From: Auanema rhodensis
Taxonomy: Eukaryota; Nematoda; Chromadorea; Rhabditida; Rhabditidae
Assembly (NCBI GenBank): GCA_964057225.1
Contig: OZ059897.1
Span: 2,418,001 to 2,482,000 of the forward strand
Direction: 5' to 3'
DNA: 64,000 bases
Within the stretch, counting starts at the first letter, position 1. Each line of letters starts with the position of its first letter. Positions 1 through 10,179 of the stretch are shown piece after piece. Position numbers and translations under genes: made by a program. The notes under the pieces are model-generated. The model searched no databases. It saw only the letters and a program-made list of their open reading frames with translations, and was not told the DNA's origin.

Positions 1-351
1 TTTTTGGAAGCAATGTTGAGTGTACATGGGAACTCAACATACACTAATGCATTATTTTTCAAACGATCATAACTAATTTTTGTATAGAGCGTTTCTCAAT
101 GTAGTATAGTGCATTCGATGCGGATTTTTAAGCTGCGTTGATCTGTGTTATCAGATTTGAGTTAGCTTAAAAATGCACCGAGTAATCAACTGATATAGGT
201 TCACACTTATATCCTCGATTTTCACCCTGAAGAATTAATTTTTTCGTTGAATAACATTGTCCATCGTCTTTGCCTTGAAAAAAGAAATCCAAAAACTCCT
301 ACTTTTTGTGAAATTATTTAGAAACTTTTCGGGAAAATTTTTGTCAAAATG
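1..351 (+). repeat. Reference satellite monomer M1 (A-type)
   Basis: I use this copy as the coordinate system for the array. It has 113 G or C bases of 351 (about 32%). Nearly invariant parts are roughly positions 1-30, 39-85, 101-127, 131-150 and 321-351. Most variation lies at 86-99, 128-130, 151-166, 183-184, 196-209, 234-290, 297-299 and 308-320. A-type copies such as this one carry 'gaattaatt' at about 232, 'ctttgcc' at about 268 and 'ctcct' at about 297. M1 itself has a private C at 325. The monomer contains an 8-bp dyad (13-20 with 33-40), a second overlapping dyad (19-24 with 40-45), and a run of A/T tracts from about 277 into the next copy. I see no convincing internal subrepeat. Confidence 0.95.
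13..45 (+). other. Overlapping dyads present once per monomer
   Basis: ATGTTGAG (13-20) and CTCAACAT (33-40) form a perfect 8-bp inverted repeat around a 12-base loop that holds the palindrome TGTACA. AGTGTA (19-24) and TACACT (40-45) form a second 6-bp dyad that overlaps the first in its left arm and by one base (40) on the right, so the two stems exclude each other. The element occurs in nearly every monomer. Loop variants (such as 'gtacagggg' and 'gtacttggg') are tolerated. Stem variants A37G and A19G leave a G-T pair, and two others (M41 'ctctacat', M58/M80 'gggaagtc') break a pair. Function is unknown. Confidence 0.7.
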
Positions 352-356
352 TTTTT
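277..356 (+). other. Phased A/T tracts, likely intrinsic DNA curvature
   Basis: A or T tracts are centred near 280, 293, 305, 326, 338 and 354 in the monomer, spaced about 11-16 bp, and they span the monomer junction. The segment 322-340 is also an inverted repeat (AAATTTT / AAAATTT) around TCGGG in standard copies. Such clusters usually bend DNA and are common in satellites. The sequence shows the tracts. Curvature is inferred. Confidence 0.55.
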
Positions 357-510
357 GGAAGCAATGTTGAGTGTACATGGGAACTCAACATACACTAATG
401 CATTATTTTTCAAACGATCATAACTAATTTTTGTATAGAGCGTTTCTCAATGTAGTATAGTGCATTCGATGCGGATTTTTAAGCTGCGTTGATCTGTGTT
501 ATCAGATTTG

Positions 511-518
511 AGTTAACT
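511..518 (+). other. Polymorphic short palindrome (AGTTAACT) in the variable core
   Basis: At monomer positions 160-167 many copies read AGTTAACT, a perfect 8-bp palindrome. A second group reads GCTAGC in place of GTTAAC (for example 11042-11047). A third reads the non-palindromic GTTAGC. I did not see the remaining combination GCTAAC. The site is a useful lineage marker. Confidence 0.7.
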
Positions 519-702
519 TAAAAACGCACCGAGTAATCAACTGATATAGGTTCACACTTATATCCTCGATTTTCACCCTGAAGAATTAATTTTTTCGTTG
601 AATAACATTGTCCATCGTCTTTGCCTTGAAAAAAGAAATCCAAAAACTCCTACTTTTTGTGAAATTATTTAGAAATTTTTCGGGAAAATTTTTGTCACAA
701 TG

Positions 703-1053
703 TTTTTGGAAGCAATGTTGAGTGTACATGGGAACTCAGCATACACTAATGCATTATTTTTCAAACGATCATAACTAATTTTTGTATAGAGCGTTTCTCA
801 ATGTAGTATAGTGCATTCGATGCGGATTTTTAAGCTGCGTTGATCTGTGTTATTAGATTTCAGTTAGCTTAAAAATGCACCGAGATATCAACTGATATAG
901 GTTCACACATGTATCCTCGATTTTCACCCTGAAGAAATGATTTTTTCGTTGAAAAACATTGTCCATCGTATTCGTCTTGAAAAAAGGAATCTAAAAACAT
1001 CTACTTTTTGTGAAATTATTTAGAAATTTTTCGGGAAAATTTTTGTCAAAATG
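703..1053 (+). repeat. Reference B-type satellite monomer M3
   Basis: This copy is typical of the second monomer class. It reads 'gaaatgatt' where A-type copies have 'gaattaatt', 'gaaaaac' instead of 'gaataac', 'gtattcgtc' instead of 'gtctttgcc', and 'catct' instead of 'ctcct'. It differs from M1 at 18 positions with no length change. The B-type ATG at monomer position 235 starts a frame that is normally closed at TAG about position 319-321. M3 also has G at position 37 inside the dyad arm and the variant 'ttagatttcag' at 151-161, which marks one lineage of copies (M3, M6, M9, M39, M46, M50, M68, M72). Confidence 0.9.
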
Positions 1054-3510
1054 TTTTTGGAAGCAATGTTGAGTGTACATGGGAACTCAACATACACTAA
1101 TGCATTATTTTTCAAACGATCATAACTAATTTTTGTATAGAGCGTTTCTCAATGTAGTATAGTGCATTCGATGCGGATTTTTAAGCTGCGTTGATCTGTG
1201 TTATCAGATTTGAGTTAGCTTAAAAATGCACCGAGTAATCAACTGATATAGGTTCACACTTATATCCTCGATTTTCACCCTGAAGAATTAATTTTTTCGT
1301 TGAATAACATTGTCCATCGTCTTTGCCTTGAAAAAAGAAATCCAAAAACTCCTACTTTTTGTGAAATTATTTAGAAATTTTTCGGGAAAATTTTTGTCAA
1401 AATGTTTTTGGAAGCAATGTTGAGTGTACATGGGAACTCAACATACACTAATGCATTATTTTTCAAACGATCATAACTAATTTTTGTATAGAGCGTTTCT
1501 CAATGTAGTATAGTGCATTCGATGCGGATTTTTAAGCTGCGTTGATCTGTGTTATCAGATTTGAGTTAACTTAAAAATGCACCGAGTAATCAACTGATAT
1601 AGGTTCACACTTATATCCTCGATTTTCACCCTGAAGAATTAATTTTTTCGTTGAATAACATTGTCCATCGTCTTTGCCTTGAAAAAAGAAATCCAAAAAC
1701 TCCTACTTTTTGTGAAATTATTTAGAAATTTTTCGGGAAAATTTTTGTCACAATGTTTTTGGAAGCAATGTTGAGTGTACATGGGAACTCAGCATACACT
1801 AATGCATTATTTTTCAAACGATCATAACTAATTTTTGTATAGAGCGTTTCTCAATGTAGTATAGTGCATTCGATGCGGATTTTTAAGCTGCGTTGATCTG
1901 TGTTATTAGATTTCAGTTAGCTTAAAAATGCACCGAGATATCAACTGATATAGGTTCACACATGTATCCTCGATTTTCACCCTGAAGAAATGATTTTTTC
2001 GTTGAAAAACATTGTCCATCGTATTCGTCTTGAAAAAAGGAATCTAAAAACATCTACTTTTTGTGAAATTATTTAGAAATTTTTCGGGAAAATTTTTGTC
2101 AAAATGTTTTTGGAAGCAATGTTGAGTGTACATGGGAACTCAACATACACTAATGCATTATTTTTCAAACGATCATAACTAATTTTTGTATGGAGCGTTT
2201 CCCAATGTAGTATAGTGCATTCGATGCGGATTTTTAAGCTGCGTTGATCTGTGTTATCAGATTTGAGTTAACTTAAAAATGCACCGAGATATGAACTGAT
2301 ATAGGTTCACACATATATCCTTGATTTTCACCCTGAAGAAATGATTTTTTCGTTGAAAAACATTGTCCATAGTCTTCGTCTTGAAAAAAGGAATCTAAAA
2401 ACATCTACTTTTTGTGAAATTATTCAGAAATTTTTCGGGAAAATTTTTGTCAAAATGTTTTTGGAAGCAATGTTGAGTGTACATGGGAACTCAACATACA
2501 CTAATGCATTATTTTTCAAACGATCATAACTAATTTTTGTATAGAGCGTTTCTCAATGTAGTATAGTGCATTCGATGCGGATTTTTAAGCTGCGTTGATC
2601 TGTGTTATCAGATTTGAGTTAACTTAAAAATGCACCGAGTAATCAACTGATATAGGTTCACACTTATATCCTCGATTTTCACCCTGAAGAATTAATTTTT
2701 TCGTTGAATAACATTGTCCATCGTCTTTGCCTTGAAAAAAGAAATCCAAAAACTCCTACTTTTTGTGAAATTATTTAGAAATTTTTCGGGAAAATTTTTG
2801 TCACAATGTTTTTGGAAGCAATGTTGAGTGTACATGGGAACTCAGCATACACTAATGCATTATTTTTCAAACGATCATAACTAATTTTTGTATAGAGCGT
2901 TTCTCAATGTAGTATAGTGCATTCGATGCGGATTTTTAAGCTGCGTTGATCTGTGTTATTAGATTTCAGTTAGCTTAAAAATGCACCGAGATATCAACTG
3001 ATATAGGTTCACACATGTATCCTCGATTTTCACCCTGAAGAAATGATTTTTTCGTTGAAAAACATTGTCCATCGTATTCGTCTTGAAAAAAGGAATCTAA
3101 AAACATCTACTTTTTGTGAAATTATTTAGAAATTTTTCGGGAAAATTTTTGTCAAAATGTTTTTGGAAGCAATGTTGAGTGTACATGGGAACTCAACATA
3201 CACTAATGCATTATTTTTCAAACGATCATAACTAATTTTTGTATAGAGCGTTTCTCATTGTAGTATAGTGCATTCGATGCGGATTTTTAAGCTGCGTTGA
3301 TCTGTGTTATCAGATTTGAGTTAACTTAAAAATGCACCGAGATATGAACTGATATAGGTTCACACATATATCCTTGATTTTCACCCTGAAGAAATGATTT
3401 TTTCGTTGAAAAACATTGTCCATAGTCTTCGTCTTGAAAAAAGGAATCTAAAAACATCTACTTTTTGTGAAATTATTCAGAAATTTTTCGGGAAAATTTT
3501 TGTCAAAATG

Positions 3511-4212
3511 TTTTTGGAAGCAATGTTGAGTGTACATGGGAACTCAACATACACTAATGCATTATTTTTCAAACGATCATAACTAATTTTTGTATGGAGC
3601 GTTTTTCAATGTAGTATAGTGCATTCGATGCGGATTTTTAAGCTGCGTTGATCTGTGTTATCAGATTTGAGTTAGCTTAAAAATGCACCGAGATATCAAC
3701 TGATATATGTTCACACTTATATCCTCGATTTTCACCCTGAAGAATTAATTTTTTCGTTGAATAACATTGTCCATCGTCTTTGCCTTGAAAAAAGAAATCT
3801 AAAAACTCCTACTTTTTGTGAAATTATTTAGAAATTTTTCGGGAAAATTTTTGTCACAATGTTTTTGGAAGCAATGTTGAGTGTACATGGGAACTCAGCA
3901 TACACTAATGCATTATTTTTCAAACGATCATAACTAATCTTTGTATAGAGCGTTTTTTAATGTAGTATAGTGCATTCGATGCGGATTTTTAAGCTGCGTT
4001 GATCTGTGTTATCAGATTTGAGTTAGCTGAAAAATGCACCGAGATATCAACTGATATATGTTCACACTTATATCCTCGATTTTCACCCTGAAGAAATGAT
4101 TTTTTCGTTGAATAACATTGTCCATCGTCTTCGTCTTGAAAAAAGGAATCTAAAAACATCTACTTTTTGTGAAATTATTTAGAAATTTTTCGGGAAAATT
4201 TTTGTCAAAATG
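3511..4212 (+). repeat. Transitional A/B dimer (M11-M12)
   Basis: M11 is A-type ending in 'cacaatg'. M12 is B-type with 'cagcat', 'atctttg' and 'gttttttaatg'. The same pairing reappears at 8776-10179 (M26 or M28 followed by M29), so this pair is a displaced relative of that dimer block, sitting between the trimer and tetramer domains. Confidence 0.7.
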
Positions 4213-7200
4213 TTTTTGGAAGCAATGTTGAGTGTACATGGGCACTCAACATACACTAATGCATTATTTTTCAAACGATCATAACTAATTTTTGTATAGA
4301 GCGTTTCTCAATGTAGTATAGTGCATTCGATGCGGATTTTTAAGCTGCGTTGATCTGTGTTATCAGATTTGAGTTAACTTAAAAATGCACCGAGATATCA
4401 ACTGATATAGGTTCACACATATATCCTCGATTTTCACCCTGAAGAAATGATTTTTTCGTTGAAAAACATTGTCCATCGTCTTCGTCTTGAAAAAAGGAAT
4501 CTAAAAACATCTACTTTTTGTGAAATTATTCAGAAATTTTTCGGGAAAATTTTTGTCAAAATGTTTTTGGAAGCAATGTTGAGTGTACATGGGAACTCAA
4601 CATACACTAATGCATTATTTTTCAAACGATCATAACTAATTTTTGTATAGAGCGTTTCTCAATGTAGTATAGTGCATTCGATGCGGATTTTTAAGCTGCG
4701 TTGATCTGTGTTATCAGATTTGAGTTAGCTTAAAAATGCACCGAGATATCAACTGATATATGTTCACACTTATATCCTCGATTTTCACCCTGAAGAATTA
4801 ATTTTTTCGTTGAATAACATTGTCCATCGTCTTTGCCTTGAAAAAAGAAATCTAAAAACTCCTACTTTTTGTGAAATTATTTAGAAATTTTTCGGGAAAA
4901 TTTTTGTCAAAATGTTTTTGGAAGCAATGTTGAGTGTACATGGGAACTCAACATACACTAATGCATTATTTTTCAAACGATCATAACTAATTTTTGTATA
5001 GAGCGTTTCTCAATGTAGTATAGTGCATTCGATGCGGATTTTTAAGCTGCGTTGATCTGTGTTATCAGATTTGAGTTAACTTAAAAATGCACCGAGATAT
5101 CAACTGATATATGTTCACACTTATATCCTCGATTTTCACCCTGAAGAAATGATTTTTTCGTTGAAAAACATTGTCCATCGTATTCGTTTTGAAAAAAGAA
5201 ATCTAAAAACATCTACTTTTTGTGAAATTATTTAGAAATTTTTCGGGAAAATTTTTGTCAAAATGTTTTTGGAAGCAATGTTGAGTGTACATGGGAACTC
5301 AACATACACTAATGCATTATTTTTCAAACGATCATAACTAATTTTTGTATAGAGCGTTTCTCATTGTAGTATAGTGCATTCGATGCGGATTTTCAAGCTG
5401 CGTTGATCTGTGTTATCAGATTTGAGTTAACTTAAAAATGCACCGAGATATCAACTGATATAGGTTCACACTTGTATCCTCGATTTTCACCCTGAAGAAA
5501 TGATTTTTTCGTTGAAAAACATTGTCCATCGTATTCGTCTTGAAAAAAGGAATCTAAAAACATCTACTTTTTGTGAAATTATTTAGAAATTTTTCGGGAA
5601 AATTTTTGTCAAAATGTTTTTGGAAGCAATGTTGAGTGTACATGGGAACTCAACATACACTAATGCATTATTTTTCAAACGATCATAACTAATTTTTGTA
5701 TAGAGCGTTTCTCATTGTAGTATAGTGCATTCGATGCGGATTTTCAAGCTGCGTTGATCTGTGTTATCAGATTTGAGTTAACTTAAAAATGCACCGAGAT
5801 ATCAACTGATATAGGTTCACACTTGTATCCTCGATTTTCACCCTGAAGAAATGATTTTTTCGTTGAAAAACATTGTCCATCGTATTCGTCTTGAAAAAAG
5901 GAATCTAAAAACATCTACTTTTCGTGAAATTATTCAGAAATTTTTCGGGAAAATTTTTGTCAAAATGTTTTTGGAAGCAATGTTGAGTGTACATGGGAAC
6001 TCAACATACACTAATGCATTATTTTTCAAACGATCATAACTAATTTTTGTATAGAGCGTTTCTCAATGTAGTATAGTGCATTCGATGCGGATTTTTAAGC
6101 TGCGTTGATCTGTGTTATCAGATTTGAGTTAACTTAAAAATGCACCGAGATATCAACTGATATATGTTCACACTTATATCCTCGATTTTCACCCTGAAGA
6201 AATGATTTTTTCGTTGAAAAACATTGTCCATCGTATTCGTTTTGAAAAAAGAAATCTAAAAACATCTACTTTTTGTGAAATTATTTAGAAATTTTTCGGG
6301 AAAATTTTTGTCAAAATGTTTTTGGAAGCAATGTTGAGTGTACATGGGAACTCAACATACACTAATGCATTATTTTTCAAACGATCATAACTAATTTTTG
6401 TATAGAGCGTTTCTCATTGTAGTATAGTGCATTCGATGCGGATTTTCAAGCTGCGTTGATCTGTGTTATCAGATTTGAGTTAACTTAAAAATGCACCGAG
6501 ATATCAACTGATATAGGTTCACACTTGTATCCTCGATTTTCACCCTGAAGAAATGATTTTTTCGTTGAAAAACATTGTCCATCGTATTCGTCTTGAAAAA
6601 AGGAATCTAAAAACATCTACTTTTTGTGAAATTATTTAGAAATTTTTCGGGAAAATTTTTGTCAAAATGTTTTTGGAAGCAATGTTGAGTGTACATGGGA
6701 ACTCAACATACACTAATGCATTATTTTTCAAACGATCATAACTAATTTTTGTATAGAGCGTTTCTCATTGTAGTATAGTGCATTCGATGCGGATTTTCAA
6801 GCTGCGTTGATCTGTGTTATCAGATTTGAGTTAACTTAAAAATGCACCGAGATATCAACTGATATAGGTTCACACTTGTATCCTCGATTTTCACCCTGAA
6901 GAAATGATTTTTTCGTTGAAAAACATTGTCCATCGTATTCGTCTTGAAAAAAGGAATCTAAAAACATCTACTTTTTGTGAAATTATTTAGAAATTTTTCG
7001 GGAAAATTTTTGTCAAAATGTTTTTGGAAGCAATGTTGAGTGTACATGGGAACTCAACATACACTAATGCATTATTTTTCAAACGATCATAACTAATTTT
7101 TGTATAGAGCGTTTCTCATTGTAGTATAGTGCATTCGATGCGGATTTTTAAGCTGCGTTGATCTGTGTTATCAGATTTGAGTTAACTTAAAAATGCACCG

Positions 7201-8775
7201 AGATATCAACTGATATAGGTTCACACATATATCCTCGATTTTCACCCTGAAGAAATGATTTTTTCGTTGAAAAACATTGTCCATCGTCTTCGTCTTGAAA
7301 AAAGGAATCTAAAAACATCTACTTTTTGTGAAATTATTCAGAAATTTTTCGGGAAAATTTTTGTCAAAATGTTTTTGGAAGCAATGTTGAGTGTACATGG
7401 GAACTCAACATACACTAATGCATTATTTTTCAAACGATCATAACTAATTTTTGTATAGAGCGTTTCTCAATGTAGTATAGTGCATTCGATGCGGATTTTT
7501 AAGCTGCGTTGATCTGTGTTATCAGATTTGAGTTAGCTTAAAAATGCACCGAGATATCAACTGATATATGTTCACACTTATATCCTCGATTTTCACCCTG
7601 AAGAATTAATTTTTTCGTTGAATAACATTGTCCATCGTCTTTGCCTTGAAAAAAGAAATCTAAAAACTCCTACTTTTTGTGAAATTATTTAGAAATTTTT
7701 CGGGAAAATTTTTGTCAAAATGTTTTTGGAAGCAATGTTGAGTGTACATGGGAACTCAACATACACTAATGCATTATTTTTCAAACGATCATAACTAATT
7801 TTTGTATAGAGCGTTTCTCAATGTAGTATAGTGCATTCGATGCGGATTTTTAAGCTGCGTTGATCTGTGTTATCAGATTTGAGTTAACTTAAAAATGCAC
7901 CGAGATATCAACTGATATATGTTCACACTTATATCCTCGATTTTCACCCTGAAGAAATGATTTTTTCGTTGAAAAACATTGTCCATCGTATTCGTTTTGA
8001 AAAAAGAAATCTAAAAACATCTACTTTTTGTGAAATTATTTAGAAATTTTTCGGGAAAATTTTTGTCAAAATGTTTTTGGAAGCAATGTTGAGTGTACAT
8101 GGGAACTCAACATACACTAATGCATTATTTTTCAAACGATCATAACTAATTTTTGTATAGAGCGTTTCTCATTGTAGTATAGTGCATTCGATGCGGATTT
8201 TCAAGCTGCGTTGATCTGTGTTATCAGATTTGAGTTAACTTAAAAATGCACCGAGATATCAACTGATATAGGTTCACACTTGTATCCTCGATTTTCACCC
8301 TGAAGAAATGATTTTTTCGTTGAAAAACATTGTCCATCGTATTCGTCTTGAAAAAAGAAATCTAAAAACATCTACTTTTTGTGAAATTATTTAGAAATTT
8401 TTCGGGAAAATTTTTGTCAAAATGTTTTTGGAAGCAATGTTGAGTGTACATGGGAACTCAACATACACTAATGCATTATTTTTCAAACGATCATAACTAA
8501 TTTTTGTATAGAGCGTTTCTCATTGTAGTATAGTGCATTCGATGCGGATTTTTAAGCTGCGTTGATCTGTGTTATCAGATTTGAGTTAACTTAAAAATGC
8601 ACCGAGATATCAACTGATATAGGTTCACACATATATCCTCGATTTTCACCCTGAAGAAATGATTTTTTTGTTGAAAAACATTGTCCATCGTCTTCGTCTT
8701 GAAAAAAGGAATCTAAAAACATCTACTTTTTGTGAAATTATTCAGAAATTTTTCGGGAAAATTTTTGTCAAAATG
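4213..8775 (+). repeat. Tetrameric higher-order repeat, 1404-bp unit (M13-M25)
   Basis: Matching B-type copies with 'attcag' occur at M13, M17, M21 and M25, four monomers apart. Between M21 and M25 the order is M22 (A-type), M23 ('gtattcgtttt') and M24 ('gattttcaagc' with 'cttgtat'), which equals M14-M15-M16. M18-M19 again equal M15-M16, and M20 repeats M16. The block is therefore a 4-mer HOR with internal slot substitutions. M17 is a converted or crossed-over copy that keeps the 'ttcaag' 5' half while carrying 'ttttcgtg' and 'attcag' in its 3' part. Confidence 0.85.
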
Positions 8776-10179
8776 TTTTTGGAAGCAATGTTGAGTGTAC
8801 ATGGGAACTCAACATACACTAATGCATTATTTTTCAAACGATCATAACTAATTTTTGTATAGAGCGTTTCTCAATGTAGTATAGTGCATTCGATGCGGAT
8901 TTTTAAGCTGCGTTGATCTGTGTTATCAGATTTGAGTTAGCTTAAAAATGCACCGAGATATCAACTGATATATGTTCACACTTATATCCTCGATTTTCAC
9001 CCTGAAGAATTAATTTTTTCGTTGAATAACATTGTCCATCGTCTTTGCCTTGAAAAAAGAAATCTAAAAACTCCTACTTTTTGTGAAATTATTTAGAAAT
9101 TTTTCGGGAAAATTTTTGTCACAATGTTTTTGGAAGCAATGTTGAGTGTACATGGGAACTCAGCATACACTAATGCATTATTTTTCAAACGATCATAACT
9201 AATCTTTGTATAGAGCGTTTCTCAATGTAGTATAGTGCATTCGATGCGGATTTTTAAGCTGCGTTGATCTGTGTTATCAGATTTGCGCAAGCTTAAAAAT
9301 GCACCGAGTAATCAACTGATATAGGTTCACACATATATCCTCGATTTTCACCCTGAAGAAATGATTTTTTCGTTGAAAAACATTGTCCATCGTCTTCGTC
9401 TCGAAAAAAGGAATCTAAAAACATCTACTTTTTGTGAAATTATTCAGAAATTTTTCGGGAAAATTTTTGTCAAAATGTTTTTGGAAGCAATGTTGAGTGT
9501 ACATGGGAACTCAACATACACTAATGCATTTTTTTTCAAACGATCATAACTAATTTTTGTATAGAGCGTTTCTCAAAGTAGTATAGTGCATTCGATGCGG
9601 ATTTTTAAGCCGCGTTGATCTGTGTTATCAGATTTGAGTTAGCTTAAAAATGCACCGAGATATCAACTGATATATGTTCACACTTATATCCTCGATTTTC
9701 ACCCTGAAGAATTAATTTTTTCGTTGAATAACATTGTCCATCGTCTTTGCCTTGAAAAAAGAAATCTAAAAACTCCTACTTTTTGTGAAATTATTTAGAA
9801 ATTTTTCGGAAAAATTTTTGTCACAATGTTTTTGGAAGCAATGTTGAGTGTACATGGGAACTCAGCATACACTAATGCATTATTTTTCAAACGATCATAA
9901 CTAATCTTTGTATAGAGCGTTTCTTAATGTAGTATAGTGCATTCGATGCGGATTTTTAAGCTGCGTTGATCTGTGTTATCAGATTTGAGTTAGCTTAAAA
10001 ATGCACCGAGATATCAACTGATATATGTTCACACTTATATCCTCGATTTTCACCCTGAAGAAATGATTTTTTCGTTGAATGACATTGTCCATCGTCTTCG
10101 TCTTGAAAAAAGGAATCTAAAAACATCTACTTTTTGTGAAATTATTTAGAAATTTTTCGGGAAAATTTTTGTCAAAATG
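8776..10179 (+). repeat. Dimer-like block (M26-M29)
   Basis: M26 and M28 are A-type copies ending in 'cacaatg'. M27 and M29 are 'cagcat/atctttg' copies. This gives two loosely matched 702-bp dimers. M27 differs by the private variant 'gcgcaagc', which creates the only AAGCTT I see in the window (9289-9294). M28 has private changes 'attttttttc', 'ctcaaag' and 'aagccgcg', an unusually high number for one copy here. Confidence 0.65.

Larger units (their letters stand above)
1..3510 (+). repeat. Trimeric higher-order repeat, 1053-bp unit (M1-M10)
   Basis: M1-M2-M3 recur as M4-M5-M6. M8-M9 repeat M2-M3 after M7, and M10 repeats M7. The distinctive 'acatgtatcc' of the third monomer lies near 907, 1960 and 3013, exactly 1053 bp apart. 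The second monomer of each unit ends in 'cacaatg', and the following one carries 'ctcagcat'. In the third unit the first slot is filled by a different B-type copy (M7, with 'atatgaac', 'atccttg' and 'ccatagtc'), and M10 shares those private variants. The unit therefore began to turn over within this block. The left end continues out of the window. Confidence 0.85.

Noticed and set aside
242-258. Possible CENP-B box
   Set aside because: The stretch 'tttcgttgaa' resembles the left half of the box (TTCG and the following A are present), but the required CGGG is replaced by bases such as ACAT. The CGGG at 330-333 has no TTCG at the correct distance; the nearest, in 'gtttcgaaa' copies, is off by one base.
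1-351. Internal subrepeat structure (for example 3 x 117 or 2 x 175 bp)
   Set aside because: Apart from short shared motifs such as AATTTTTGT at about 75-83 and 335-343, I see no alignment between thirds or halves of the monomer.
2341-2529. Plus-strand 62-codon open frames starting at the B-type ATG (also at 3394, 4447, 5851, 7255 and further copies)
   Set aside because: They are pieces of the satellite opened by one substitution (TAG to CAG). Neighbouring copies with the same sequence are closed, there is no separate promoter or unique context, and I recognise no protein family.
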